Shown here in pieces: positions 12,646 to 21,748 of a stretch of 31,033 bases of DNA. The notes beneath the pieces were generated by a model. It worked only from the letters and a program-made list of their open reading frames with translations, was not told where the DNA came from and did no database searches. Origin of the DNA: UBA5026 sp949065595 (lineage in GTDB: Bacteria > Bacillota_I > Bacilli_A > RF39 > UBA660); the NCBI GenBank assembly GCA_949065595.1, contig CARSXK010000014.1, positions 1 through 31,033 of the forward strand, read 5' to 3'. The position numbers and the translations under genes are program-made. Numbering within the stretch: the stretch's first letter is position 1; every line of letters begins with the position of its first letter.

Positions 12646-14469
12646 ATGAGTAAAATAATAGGAATTGATTTAGGAACAACCAATAGTTGTGTTGCTGTAC
12701 GTGAAGGTGGTGAAACAAAGGTTATCGCCAATGCGGAAGGTAATCGTACGACTCCATCTGTTGTTGCATTTGGAAAAGATGGGGAAATTATCGTAGGTGT
12801 AAAAGCCAAAAACCAAATGATTACCAATCCAGAAGTCATTTATTCCGTTAAAAGATTGATGGGAACCAATGAAAAAGTACATGCGAATGGAAAAGATTAT
12901 ACACCACAAGAAGTATCCGCAATGATTTTAAGTGACTTAAAGAAAACAGCTGAAGCTTATTTAGGAGAAAATGTAAATAAAGCAGTTATTACCGTACCCG
13001 CATATTTCAATGATGCACAAAGACAAGCAACCAAAGATGCTGGAAAAATTGCTGGATTAGAAGTAGAACGAATTATCAATGAACCAACCGCTGCTGCTTT
13101 AGCATATGGTATGGAACAAGATAAAAATGAAAAGATTCTTGTATATGATTTAGGTGGAGGTACATTCGATGTTTCTATCCTAGAACTTGGAGATGGCGTT
13201 TATGAAGTATTATCTACCAGTGGAAATAACCATTTAGGTGGAGATGACTTTGATGAGAGGGTAATGGATTACTTAGTCAGTGAATTTAAAAAGGAAAATG
13301 GAATTGACTTAACAAATGATAAAATGGCAATGCAAAGAGTCAAAGATGCAGCGGAAAAAGCCAAGAAAGATTTATCTGGAATGTCTTCAACAGAAGTTTC
13401 TATTCCATTTATTACCCAAAGTGAAAATGGACCTATCCATTTATCTGTCACATTAACCAAAGCAAAATTTGAAGAATTGGTAGATGATTTATTAACTTCT
13501 ACATTAGAACCAGTTCGTAATGCTTTAAAAGATGCGAACTTAACCAAAAATGACATTGATAAAGTTTTATTGGTTGGAGGATCTACACGTATTCCAAAAG
13601 TAGTTGATTTAATCAAACAAGAACTTGGAAAAGAACCTTCTAAAGGTGTAAACCCAGATGAAGTAGTTGCGATGGGAGCTGCTATTCAAGGTGGTGTCTT
13701 AACAGGAGAAGTGGAAGATATTGTCTTGCTAGATGTAACACCACTTTCTTTAGGAATTGAAACTATGGGGAATGTGATGACAGTACTAATTCCAAGAAAT
13801 ACAACAATCCCTACGAGTAAATCACAAGTATTCTCAACCGCTGCGGATAATCAACCTGCTGTAGACATTCATGTATTACAAGGAGAGCGTCCAATGGCTG
13901 CCGATAACAAAACACTTGGAAGATTCCAATTAACAAACATTCCAGCAGCCCCAAGAGGTGTACCACAAATTGAAGTTACTTTTGATATTGATGCGAATGG
14001 TATTGTAAATGTAAAAGCCAAAGATTTAGGAACCAACAAAGAACAATCAATTACCATTACTTCATCTACATCCTTAACCGATGAAGAAATTGAAAAAATG
14101 GTCAAAGAAGCCGAAGCCAACAAAGAAGCCGATGAAAAAAGAAAAGCAGAAGCAGAGGCACGTAATGAAGCAGAACAACTTGTCTTCCAAACTGAAAAAT
14201 CCATCAAAGATTTAGGAGATAAAATCAGTAAAGAAGATAAAGAAAAAGCAGAAAATGAAATCAAAGAATTAAAAGAGGCTTTGGAAAAAGACAATTTAGA
14301 AGACATCAAAACGAAAAAAGAAAAATTACAAGAAACAGCTATGGCTTTTGCTACTAAAATTTATGAAGAAGCTGCAAAAGCTGCTCAAGAAAATCAAGGA
14401 AATGAATCTACAGAATCAGATAATAAAAAAAGCGATGATGTAATTGATGCTGAATTTGAAGAAAAATAA
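12646..14469 (+). CDS. dnaK: Chaperone protein DnaK (Hsp70)
   Basis: A 607-aa Hsp70 chaperone. The ATPase domain starts with the phosphate loop IGIDLGTTNSCVAV, continues with VITVPAYFNDAQRQATKDAG, and the IIDEPTAAALAYG-type block (here IINEPTAAALAYG), DLGGGTFDVSILE, and the adenosine motif LVGGSTRIPKV. The linker is VLLDVTPLSLGIE, then the substrate domain with DNQPAVDIHVLQGER. The lid ends in an acidic tail (VIDAEFEEK). As in other Gram-positive DnaK proteins, the ATPase domain is short. A GGAAAGGTG ribosome site precedes the ATG, 17 bases after grpE. Third gene of the CIRCE operon. Confidence 0.97.
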   Translation: MSKIIGIDLGTTNSCVAVREGGETKVIANAEGNRTTPSVVAFGKDGEIIVGVKAKNQMITNPEVIYSVKRLMGTNEKVHANGKDYTPQEVSAMILSDLKKTAEAYLGENVNKAVITVPAYFNDAQRQATKDAGKIAGLEVERIINEPTAAALAYGMEQDKNEKILVYDLGGGTFDVSILELGDGVYEVLSTSGNNHLGGDDFDERVMDYLVSEFKKENGIDLTNDKMAMQRVKDAAEKAKKDLSGMSSTEVSIPFITQSENGPIHLSVTLTKAKFEELVDDLLTSTLEPVRNALKDANLTKNDIDKVLLVGGSTRIPKVVDLIKQELGKEPSKGVNPDEVVAMGAAIQGGVLTGEVEDIVLLDVTPLSLGIETMGNVMTVLIPRNTTIPTSKSQVFSTAADNQPAVDIHVLQGERPMAADNKTLGRFQLTNIPAAPRGVPQIEVTFDIDANGIVNVKAKDLGTNKEQSITITSSTSLTDEEIEKMVKEAEANKEADEKRKAEAEARNEAEQLVFQTEKSIKDLGDKISKEDKEKAENEIKELKEALEKDNLEDIKTKKEKLQETAMAFATKIYEEAAKAAQENQGNESTESDNKKSDDVIDAEFEEK

Positions 14470-14475
14470 TGTATG

Positions 14476-14497
14476 AAGTTCTAGGAAACTAGAACTT
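14476..14497 (+). promoter_or_regulatory. Perfect hairpin with GAAA tetraloop between dnaK and pepF
   Basis: AAGTTCTAG (14476-14484), GAAA, CTAGAACTT (14489-14497): nine exact pairs closed by a GNRA loop. No T tract follows, so an mRNA processing or stability element that sets DnaK above the downstream products is more likely than a terminator. Confidence 0.5.
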
Positions 14498-14528
14498 TCA
14501 TCCTATATAAAAGAAATGGAGAAGAAAA

Positions 14529-16328
14529 GTGGAACAATTGAAACCAAGAAGTGAGATAGATACAAAGTATAAATGGGATTTAACGGCGATTTATCAAAAT
14601 GAAACAGAAGTTTTAAAAGCACTAAAAGAAGTAGAAAAACAAACCAAAATGTTACTTTCTTATCAGGGAAAAATAATGCAAGATAGTGCAACTTTATATG
14701 AATTTTACCAATTACATGATCAACTATCTTGTTTACTAGAAAAAGTGGGAATTTATGTACTTTTATATTTAGATGAAGATACTACCAATGCAGATGCTCA
14801 ATCACTCAAAATGAAAGTGATGCATGTATTAGAACGTGTTGGTGAACAAACTTCTTTTATTGGACCTGAAATGTTAAAAACACCATTTTCTGTGGTGGAA
14901 GAGTATATCAAAGAAAATGCCAATTTAGAAACTTATCGCTTTGATTTGGAAAAAATATATCGTTTTCAAAAATATACATTGACCGAAAAAGAAGAAGAAA
15001 TTATCTCCATGGCATCTGGTGCACTTGCAACACCAGATGAAGTATTTACCCATCTAGACAATACAGATATCCATTACGGCAATATCATCGATGCTAATGG
15101 AATAGAAGTAGAATTAACCAATGAAAATTATAGTGTTTATATCGAAAGTAAAGATAGAAATGTTCGTAAAAATGCGTTTGAAACATTATATCATTACTGG
15201 GAAAGTATCAAAAATACAGTAGCCGCAACTTTAAAAGGACAAATCAAAGCGACTTTATTTCAAAGTAAAGTACATCATTATGAGAGTTCTTTGGAAGCCA
15301 GTTTATATGACGATAATATTAGTCTTTCTGTGTATCACAACTTAATTGATACTGTTCATAAAAATTTAGATAAAATGTATGATTTTATGGCATTCAAAAA
15401 ACGTATTTTAGGTTTAGATGAACTACATATGTACGATATTTATGTCGATTTGGTAAAAGAAGATCATAAAACCTATTCATACGAAGAAGCGAAGACAATT
15501 ATTTTAGAAGCATTGAAACCACTTGGTGAAACATATGTATCCGATTTAAAAAAAGGATTAGAAAATGGATGGGTAGATGTTTATCCCACTAAAAATAAAA
15601 AATCAGGAGCTTACTGTACTGCTAGCTATGGGACCCATCCTTATGTCCTTTTGAATTATTATGGAACGATAGGATCAGTAAGTACAGCAGCCCATGAATT
15701 GGGGCACGCAATGCATTACTATTATTCCATCAAACATCAACCTTCTGTATATTATTCTTATCCTATTTTTTCAGCGGAAATTGCTTCAACTGTCAATGAA
15801 GTATTGCTCAATGAATATATGTACCAACATGCTGAAAGCAAAAATGAAAAGATTGTGATTTTAACGAAATTTTTATCCAATATTCGATCAACAATTTACC
15901 GCCAAACAATGTTTGCAGAATTTGAAATGTTGATGCATGAAAAAGAGGCCAAAGGAATTCCACTGACTGAAAAAGAATTTAGCAGTACATATTATGAATT
16001 AAATCGTCTATACTATGGCGAGAATGTAGTAAGTGATGATTTGATTCGATATGAATGGGAGCGAATACCACACTTTTATAGTCCTTTTTATGTATATAAA
16101 TATGCAACAGGGTTATCTGCAGCTTTGGCCATCGCAACCAAAATTCTAGCAGGTGATGCTGGTGTACGGGATAAGTATATTCAATTTTTATCGAGTGGGG
16201 ATTCCAATTATCCACTAGAACTATTGAAAGAGGTAGGTGTCGATATGACAACACCTGCTCCAATTGAAGACGCATTGCATTTATTTGATACAAAATTACA
16301 AGAGTTAAAAGCATTGTGTGAAGTATAG
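14529..16328 (+). CDS. pepF: Oligoendopeptidase F
   Basis: A 599-aa M3B family zinc metallopeptidase that cleaves peptides of about 7-17 residues in the cytoplasm. The zinc motif HELGH (H389, E390, H393) sits in AAHELGHAMHYYYS, and the third ligand region is in FSAEIASTVNEVLLNEYM. N-terminal helical family signatures include YKWDLTAIYQNE and SLYDDNISLSVYHNL. Length equals family size (about 600). GTG 14529 is used with GGAG 7 bases upstream; this Val/Met-Glu start matches the position of the first conserved block. Its position between dnaK and dnaJ in a CIRCE-controlled cluster suggests heat-shock coexpression with chaperones, perhaps for degrading peptides from damaged proteins (inference). 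Confidence 0.93.
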   Translation: MEQLKPRSEIDTKYKWDLTAIYQNETEVLKALKEVEKQTKMLLSYQGKIMQDSATLYEFYQLHDQLSCLLEKVGIYVLLYLDEDTTNADAQSLKMKVMHVLERVGEQTSFIGPEMLKTPFSVVEEYIKENANLETYRFDLEKIYRFQKYTLTEKEEEIISMASGALATPDEVFTHLDNTDIHYGNIIDANGIEVELTNENYSVYIESKDRNVRKNAFETLYHYWESIKNTVAATLKGQIKATLFQSKVHHYESSLEASLYDDNISLSVYHNLIDTVHKNLDKMYDFMAFKKRILGLDELHMYDIYVDLVKEDHKTYSYEEAKTIILEALKPLGETYVSDLKKGLENGWVDVYPTKNKKSGAYCTASYGTHPYVLLNYYGTIGSVSTAAHELGHAMHYYYSIKHQPSVYYSYPIFSAEIASTVNEVLLNEYMYQHAESKNEKIVILTKFLSNIRSTIYRQTMFAEFEMLMHEKEAKGIPLTEKEFSSTYYELNRLYYGENVVSDDLIRYEWERIPHFYSPFYVYKYATGLSAALAIATKILAGDAGVRDKYIQFLSSGDSNYPLELLKEVGVDMTTPAPIEDALHLFDTKLQELKALCEV

Positions 16329-16352
16329 ACAATTAGAGAGGAAGTATGTGTT

Positions 16353-17450
16353 ATGAATAAAAGAGATTATTATGAGGTACTAGGCGTCAGTAAAAATGCG
16401 ACCGATGCCGAAATTAAAAGTGCCTTTAGAACGTTAGCCAAAAAATACCATCCAGATGTTTCCAAAGAACCAGATGCAGCGGAAAAATTCAAAGAGGCAC
16501 AAGAAGCATATGCTGTATTATCGGATGCAGAAAAAAGACGTCAATATGATCAATTTGGACATGCGGCCTTTGATCAAATGGGTGGCGGCGCTGGTGGATT
16601 TGATTTTTCTGGATTTGATTTCTCTGATATTTTTGGAGACTTATTTGGAAGTGGCTTTGGTTTTGGCGGTAGTAGGTCTTCTACACGTGCAAGACAGGGA
16701 CAAGATACTTTACTACGCATGGATTTGACATTTGAAGAAGCTGTGTTTGGTTGTAAAAAAGAAGTGGAACTTAATATTCAAGAAAATTGTGATACTTGCC
16801 ATGGAAAAGGTGGATTTGAAGAAGAAACTTGTGCTACTTGTAAAGGTAGTGGCCAAATGACTTCTGAACAAAGAACCTTATTTGGAACCTTTATGACCAA
16901 AACCACTTGTGCTACTTGTGGGGGAAAAGGTCGTACTTATAAAACAAAATGTGCTACTTGTAAAGGTAGTGGAAAAGTAAGAACCCATAAAGTTAAGGAA
17001 GTTAAAATTCCTGCTGGTGTTGATACAGGCAATCGGCTACGTTTAGCGGGTGCTGGGGAAGCTGGGTACAATGGAGGTCCTAATGGGGACGTTTATATTG
17101 AATTTAGGGTAAAAGAGCATCCATTATATGAAAGGGATGACAACGATATTTACTTAAAATTACCAATCACCATTACGGATGCTGTATTAGGAACTAAAAA
17201 AGATGTTCCTACATTATATGGCACGATTAAATTAGCCATCCCAGCTGGAAGTTCCAGTGGCGATAAACATCGTTTAAAAGGGAAAGGAATTGAAGATGTT
17301 CAAACTGGCAGAAAAGGGGATATGTATGTAATTTTAGATATTCATGTTCCTAAAAAAATATCGAAAGAACAGAAAAAACTATTTGATGAACTTTCTCATA
17401 CCAAACTAGATGATAGCAGTGATTTTGAAAAAATTGAAAAATATTTATAA
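16353..17450 (+). CDS. dnaJ: Chaperone protein DnaJ (Hsp40)
   Basis: A 365-aa class I J-protein that delivers substrates to DnaK and stimulates its ATPase. The J-domain has the HPD tripeptide (KKYHPDVSKE, about residues 31-40). A Gly/Phe-rich stretch (about 76-105, GGGAGGFDFSGFDFSD) follows. The zinc domain has four CxxCxGxG-type repeats (CDTCHGKGG, CATCKGSG, CATCGGKG, CATCKGSG). The C-terminal substrate-binding domains end near the usual length. The ATG has GAGAGGAAG upstream. Separated from dnaK by pepF, 24 bases after pepF, and followed by a terminator that ends the operon. Confidence 0.96.
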   Translation: MNKRDYYEVLGVSKNATDAEIKSAFRTLAKKYHPDVSKEPDAAEKFKEAQEAYAVLSDAEKRRQYDQFGHAAFDQMGGGAGGFDFSGFDFSDIFGDLFGSGFGFGGSRSSTRARQGQDTLLRMDLTFEEAVFGCKKEVELNIQENCDTCHGKGGFEEETCATCKGSGQMTSEQRTLFGTFMTKTTCATCGGKGRTYKTKCATCKGSGKVRTHKVKEVKIPAGVDTGNRLRLAGAGEAGYNGGPNGDVYIEFRVKEHPLYERDDNDIYLKLPITITDAVLGTKKDVPTLYGTIKLAIPAGSSSGDKHRLKGKGIEDVQTGRKGDMYVILDIHVPKKISKEQKKLFDELSHTKLDDSSDFEKIEKYL

Positions 17451-17485
17451 GAATAATATCAAAATAAATGTATCATATTTAAAAT

Positions 17486-17514
17486 AAATCCCATTACAAG
17501 ATAGTGGGATTTTA
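17486..17514 (+). terminator. Terminator of the heat-shock operon
   Basis: AAATCCCA (17486-17493) and TGGGATTT (17505-17512) around an 11-base loop, then TTATAAT. Confidence 0.7.
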
Positions 17515-17544
17515 TAATAGCTATAATTTATCCAAAAGAAAGAA

Positions 17545-17573
17545 TTGCTGTTTTTCTAATCTTATGTTATTAT
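17545..17573 (+). promoter_or_regulatory. Candidate promoter of miaB
   Basis: TTGCTG (17545-17550), 17-base spacer, TATTAT (17568-17573). The start would be near 17580, giving a very short leader before the ATG at 17597. Confidence 0.45.
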
Positions 17574-17596
17574 TTTATAGGAAATGAAGTGATAGA

Positions 17597-19018
17597 ATGC
17601 AAATACCAAATTATAAGGAAGCAAAAAAAAGAAGTAAAGAAGATGTATTAATCAAAACAAAAGAATATATTATAAAAGAAGAGTTAAAAACACTTGGTTC
17701 TGGTAAAAAATATTTTATTAAAACTTATGGATGTCAAATGAATGAACATGATGGCGAAAATATCAAAGCCATATTAGAAGATATGGACTTCCAAGAATGT
17801 GATATTATGGAAGATGCGGATGTGATTTTACTCAACACATGTGCCATCAGGGAAAATGCCCATAATAAAGTATTTGGATATCTTGGTAGAGTAAAACATT
17901 TGAAAGAAACCAAACCAGATATCATTGCAGGACTTTGTGGTTGTATGGCACAAGAAGAAGTCGTGGTTCAAGAAATTATGAAAAAACATAAGTATTTAGA
18001 CTTTGTTTTTGGGACTCATAATATCCATGAATTACCTGTTATTCTAAACCATACCATTGAAACAAAATTACAACAAATTCAAGTATACAGTAAAGAGGGG
18101 GATATGATTGAAAATATTCCTGTCAAAAGAGAATCGCGTTATAAGGCATGGGTCAATATTATGTATGGATGTGATAAGTTTTGTACTTATTGTATTGTTC
18201 CTTATACAAGGGGGAAACAAAGAAGTAGAAAACGCGAAGCCATTTTAAAAGAAGTAGAAGCATTGTATCATAATGGATATCAGGAAGTAACATTGTTAGG
18301 CCAAAATGTCAATGCATATGGAAAAGATTTACAGGAAGATTATAAAATGGAGAATTTACTAGAGGATGTTGCCAAAATTGGAATTCCTAGAGTCCGTTTT
18401 GTCACAAGTCATCCTTGGGATTTTACCGATGAAATGATTGATGTGATTGCTGCATATGATAATATTATGCCTTATATTCATTTGCCACTACAGTCTGGCT
18501 CTTCTCGCATTTTGAAACTTATGGGAAGAAGATATACCAAGGAAAGTTATCTAGAACTTGCTTATAAAATCAAACAAAAAATCCCAAATTGTGCCCTAAC
18601 AACAGATATCATTGTCGGTTTTCCAAATGAAACAGAAGAAGACTTTCAAGAGACTTTAGAGGTAGTCAATGCATTGCAATATGATTCTGCTTTTACTTTT
18701 ATTTTTTCACCAAGAGTAGGAACACCAGCAGCCCAAATGGAGGATCATATTGCCCCTGCTGTTAAAGAAGAACGCTTGCAAAGACTAAATGAGCTTGTGA
18801 ATCAATATGCACTTGAAAAAAATCAGTCTTACTTAAACCAAACGGTACCTGTATTATTAGAAGGCATCAGTGAAAAAAATGAAAGAATGTTAATGGGGTA
18901 TACCGATACCATGAAACTGGTCAATGTCAAAGCAGATGAAAAGTATATTGGAAAAATTGTCAATGTAAAAATCACAGATGTGAAGACATGGAGTATGGAT
19001 GGGGAAATGGTAGAATAA
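17597..19018 (+). CDS. miaB: tRNA-2-methylthio-N6-dimethylallyladenosine synthase MiaB
   Basis: A 473-aa radical-SAM methylthiotransferase adding a methylthio group to i6A37 of tRNAs reading UNN codons. The N-terminal UPF0004 domain holds Cys ligands of the auxiliary cluster (YGCQMNEHD, NTCAIRENA, GLCGCMAQE). The radical SAM motif is CDKFCTYC (C192, C196, C199), followed by IVPYTRGKQRSR. Then come HLPLQSGSSRIL and the C-terminal TRAM domain. An extra ~40 residues before the core match Bacillus-type MiaB. The ribosome site (GAAGTGAT) is weak. Cotranscribed with the following small gene, 14 bases away. In B. subtilis miaB is followed by ricA, cotE, mutS and mutL. Confidence 0.95.
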   Translation: MQIPNYKEAKKRSKEDVLIKTKEYIIKEELKTLGSGKKYFIKTYGCQMNEHDGENIKAILEDMDFQECDIMEDADVILLNTCAIRENAHNKVFGYLGRVKHLKETKPDIIAGLCGCMAQEEVVVQEIMKKHKYLDFVFGTHNIHELPVILNHTIETKLQQIQVYSKEGDMIENIPVKRESRYKAWVNIMYGCDKFCTYCIVPYTRGKQRSRKREAILKEVEALYHNGYQEVTLLGQNVNAYGKDLQEDYKMENLLEDVAKIGIPRVRFVTSHPWDFTDEMIDVIAAYDNIMPYIHLPLQSGSSRILKLMGRRYTKESYLELAYKIKQKIPNCALTTDIIVGFPNETEEDFQETLEVVNALQYDSAFTFIFSPRVGTPAAQMEDHIAPAVKEERLQRLNELVNQYALEKNQSYLNQTVPVLLEGISEKNERMLMGYTDTMKLVNVKADEKYIGKIVNVKITDVKTWSMDGEMVE

Positions 19019-19032
19019 AATAGGAGGAAAAA

Positions 19033-19425
19033 ATGAAAACAAGAGAACAAGCAAATTATCCCAAATTATTAATGGATGAAAATATTTTTTTAGATATCCA
19101 AGATATAGTAGCTTTTGCAAGAGGTTATGACACCATTGCTTATGTAACAGGTGATGTTTTAACGGAAAAGACTATATTTATATGGAAAGACTTTGAAAGA
19201 AAAATAGATCAAAAACTTTCTTGGTTAGATTTTATGATAGAATGCAAAAGAAAAGAGGACATCAAAAATTGGTTGTATCTTAGTAAAGATTTATTACTAA
19301 TCGGTCAAATGCAACAAACTGGTTTTGATAGTTGTTTTATTAGTACACCTACCAACAACACAATTGATATCTTTCCAAAACATGAAATTAGGCGAGTAGA
19401 AGACATCGCAAAAATTTTAAAATAA
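19033..19425 (+). CDS. Hypothetical protein downstream of miaB (130 aa)
   Basis: Not recognised. Soluble, mixed composition, with a central segment FARGYDTIAYVTGDVLTEKTIFIW (about residues 28-51), a helix around CKRKEDIKNWLYLSKDLLLIGQ and a C-terminal ISTPTNNTIDIF. It occupies the ricA/ymcA position of the B. subtilis cluster but does not show the RicA helical pattern or its Cys. TAGGAGG sits upstream with ideal spacing, and a terminator with a GAAA loop follows, so it is the last gene of the miaB transcript. Confidence 0.6.
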   Translation: MKTREQANYPKLLMDENIFLDIQDIVAFARGYDTIAYVTGDVLTEKTIFIWKDFERKIDQKLSWLDFMIECKRKEDIKNWLYLSKDLLLIGQMQQTGFDSCFISTPTNNTIDIFPKHEIRRVEDIAKILK

Positions 19426-19490
19426 TATTTATGGCTCTTTATTTCATGAATGCAAATAAAATAATTTTATAGATTGAAAGTTTAGAAATC

Positions 19491-19511
19491 ACTGCAGAAA
19501 TGCAGTTTTTT
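19491..19511 (+). terminator. Terminator of the miaB transcript
   Basis: ACTGCA (19491-19496), GAAA, TGCAGT (19501-19506), then a T run. Confidence 0.8.
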
Positions 19512-19660
19512 ATTGTAATTTACTATGTAGAATCGCATTTGTTTTTCTAAAATTTTGTTTCAACTGTCATTCAGACAAAATAACCTTGAAAAAATATACA
19601 AAACCGATCTTTTTTAAATGAATATTGAAAAGCAGAATATGATTTTAAAAACACAAAAAT

Positions 19661-19670
19661 ATGTTATAAT
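19661..19670 (+). promoter_or_regulatory. Extended -10 element for mutL
   Basis: TGTTATAAT (TG-N-TATAAT) ends 16 bases before the chosen mutL start. No good -35 sits 17 bases upstream, so this would be an extended -10 promoter with a very short leader. Confidence 0.45.
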
Positions 19671-19686
19671 GAATATGGTGAAACAT

Positions 19687-21462
19687 ATGGCAAAAATAAA
19701 AGTAATGGATGAATTACTTGCCAATAAAATCGCTGCTGGAGAAGTAGTAGAAAGATGTGCAAGTGTCGTCAAAGAATTGGTAGAAAATAGCATTGATGCA
19801 GGTAGTTGTGAGATCAAAATTGACTTATTAGAGGCAGGTACAGTCCAAATCAAAGTAACCGATAACGGAAGTGGAATGGATAAAGAGGATGCCATTATGG
19901 CATTTGGAAGACATGCTACTAGCAAATTAAAAGAAGAAGATGATTTATTTCATATTACAACGTTGGGATTCCGAGGAGAAGCCTTGGCAAGTATTGCAAG
20001 TGTCAGTAAAGTAAATTTAAAGACTTGTATCAAGGACATTGGAACTGAAGTGGTGATTCATGGAGGAAAAATGATATCGGTAGAACCATGTGAAGCAAGA
20101 GTTGGTACTATTATGACCATTGATAGTTTATTTTACAATACACCAGCCCGTTTAAAACACATGAAAAGCTTATATACGGAATTAGCAAGCATTACTGATT
20201 ATGTCAATAAAATTGCATTATCGCATCCTGAAATTAAATTTATATTAACCAATAACCATACCATGTTATTAAATACAGATGGAAGTGACAATCTATTAAA
20301 AACGATTTCTGCAGTTTATGGAATGGATATTGTTAGAAAAATGGTAGAAGTCAGTATAGAAGATACAGACTATACCATTACTGGGTATATGTCATTACCA
20401 GAAATTCATCGTTCTAGTCGCAACGGCATGGTTACAATTGTCAATGGGCGTGTGGTTCGTAATATGGATTTAAATCGTGTAATCAATGATAGCTATCACT
20501 CTTATAAACCAGATAATCGTTATCCAATTGTTGTATTTAATATAGAAGTAGATCCTACATTAGTAGATGTAAATGTGCATCCAACTAAAATGGATATTAA
20601 ATTTTCAAAAATGGAAGAATTGCAGACATTAATCACTCAAATGATTGAAAAACAATTGAAAAGTCGTTCTCTAATTCCACATATAGAAGTAGACAAAACA
20701 CCTAAAGAAACACCAGTTTATCAGGAACTTACTTTGGATTTAAACCGAGTGGCTGAAACAGAAGATTATATTGTGATTGAAGATAATGTGAAGGAAGATT
20801 CTCCATTATTTGAAATGAAAGAAAGCAAGGAAACAATTGGGGAAGAAAAAGTAGTCAATCACTTGCCAGAATTATATCCAGTTGGTCTTGTACATGGAAC
20901 TTATATAATATGTCAAAATGAAAAAGGAATGTATATGATTGATCAACATGCTGCGAAAGAAAGAATCAATTATGAAACATTTAAAAAAAGATTAGGAAAT
21001 CCTAGTAATGATAGTACTCCATTATTATTTCCTATGACCTTTGAATTTTCCAATAATGATTTTATTGTATTAAAAGAGAATTTTGACATTTTAAAAACTA
21101 TGAATTTTGAAGTAGAAGAATTTGGTTTGAATTCCATTATTGTAAAAAGTCATCCAACATGGCTTCCAAAAGGATATGAAAAAGACGCAACTTTTAAAAT
21201 TATGGAAACTTTATTGGAAGTGGAAAAAGATTTTTCCATTGAAAAATTTAATGAAAAAGTAGCAACCATGATGGCTTGTAAGCTAGCAATCAAGGCAAAT
21301 GAAAATATAACAGAAACAGAAATGGAGCAACTCATTCAAGATTTGAGAAATTGTGAGAATCCATACAATTGTCCTCATGGAAGACCAACTATTATTTTTT
21401 ATTCCAATTATGAGTTAGAAAAATTATTCAAAAGAAGCGGTTTTGAATTACCCAAGTGGTAG
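19687..21462 (+). CDS. mutL: DNA mismatch repair protein MutL
   Basis: A 591-aa GHKL ATPase coupling mismatch recognition by MutS to strand removal. The N-terminus starts MAKIKVMDELLANKIAAG with the EVVERCASVVKELVENSIDA motif (in pieces), then DNGSGM and GFRGEALASIASV. The C-terminal domain keeps the endonuclease motif DQHAAKERINYE, the ACKLAIK motif and CPHGRPT, so it should nick DNA itself, as expected where no MutH exists. I start at ATG 19687 with GGTGA 5 bases upstream; the longer frame from 19618 passes through a -10 element and lacks family similarity. mutS is not next to it, unlike in Bacillus. Confidence 0.94.
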   Translation: MAKIKVMDELLANKIAAGEVVERCASVVKELVENSIDAGSCEIKIDLLEAGTVQIKVTDNGSGMDKEDAIMAFGRHATSKLKEEDDLFHITTLGFRGEALASIASVSKVNLKTCIKDIGTEVVIHGGKMISVEPCEARVGTIMTIDSLFYNTPARLKHMKSLYTELASITDYVNKIALSHPEIKFILTNNHTMLLNTDGSDNLLKTISAVYGMDIVRKMVEVSIEDTDYTITGYMSLPEIHRSSRNGMVTIVNGRVVRNMDLNRVINDSYHSYKPDNRYPIVVFNIEVDPTLVDVNVHPTKMDIKFSKMEELQTLITQMIEKQLKSRSLIPHIEVDKTPKETPVYQELTLDLNRVAETEDYIVIEDNVKEDSPLFEMKESKETIGEEKVVNHLPELYPVGLVHGTYIICQNEKGMYMIDQHAAKERINYETFKKRLGNPSNDSTPLLFPMTFEFSNNDFIVLKENFDILKTMNFEVEEFGLNSIIVKSHPTWLPKGYEKDATFKIMETLLEVEKDFSIEKFNEKVATMMACKLAIKANENITETEMEQLIQDLRNCENPYNCPHGRPTIIFYSNYELEKLFKRSGFELPKW

Positions 21463-21493
21463 TGATAATCCAATTAACAATTTGATAAAAAGG

Positions 21494-21521
21494 TTAACAA
21501 GATAGAAAACTAGCTTATAAT
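21494..21521 (+). promoter_or_regulatory. Candidate promoter after mutL
   Basis: TTAACA (21494-21499), 16-base spacer, TATAAT (21516-21521). It would start a transcript near 21528 that contains no ORF, a palindrome CATACATGTATG (21574-21585) and the first copy of the island repeat. Confidence 0.45.
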
Positions 21522-21587
21522 AAATACCAAAGAAAAAATAATATAGTTTTTATGATTCAATGGTTGGATAACGCATACATGTATGGC

Positions 21588-21640
21588 AGAAGAAAGGATT
21601 CCCTATAAGTCTGATGTTTTAATCAACCAGAAATAATTTT
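21588..21640 (+). repeat. Island-flanking direct repeat, copy 1
   Basis: About 53 bases starting AGAAGAAAGGATTCCCTATA and including GATGTTTTAATCAA and CAGAAATAATTT. Copy 2 lies at 23931-23982 in the same orientation; the copies differ at a few positions and by a 2-base gap. The core TGATGTTTTAATCA can form a small hairpin. Confidence 0.7.
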
Positions 21641-21713
21641 AATATTAATACAAATATAAATTTTCTATCATAAACTAGCATTTTCCTAAACAAAAAATTT
21701 TCAAATCGGAAAC

Positions 21714-21742
21714 TTGCACAAACAAAAAAAATTTAGTATAAT
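21714..21742 (+). promoter_or_regulatory. Promoter of the antisense (antitoxin) RNA
   Basis: TTGCAC (21714-21719), exactly 17 bases, TATAAT (21737-21742). Start predicted near 21749. Confidence 0.7.
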
Positions 21743-21748
21743 GTATAT

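Noticed and set aside
13869..14309. Long minus-strand frame opposite dnaK (146 codons, Ser-rich)
   Set aside because: It is antisense to the well-conserved dnaK substrate and lid domains, has no ribosome site, and its composition is the mirror of a Lys/Glu-rich gene.
15979..16332. 117-codon minus-strand frame opposite the end of pepF
   Set aside because: No ribosome site or promoter; His/Leu-rich translation typical of the reverse of a coding region.
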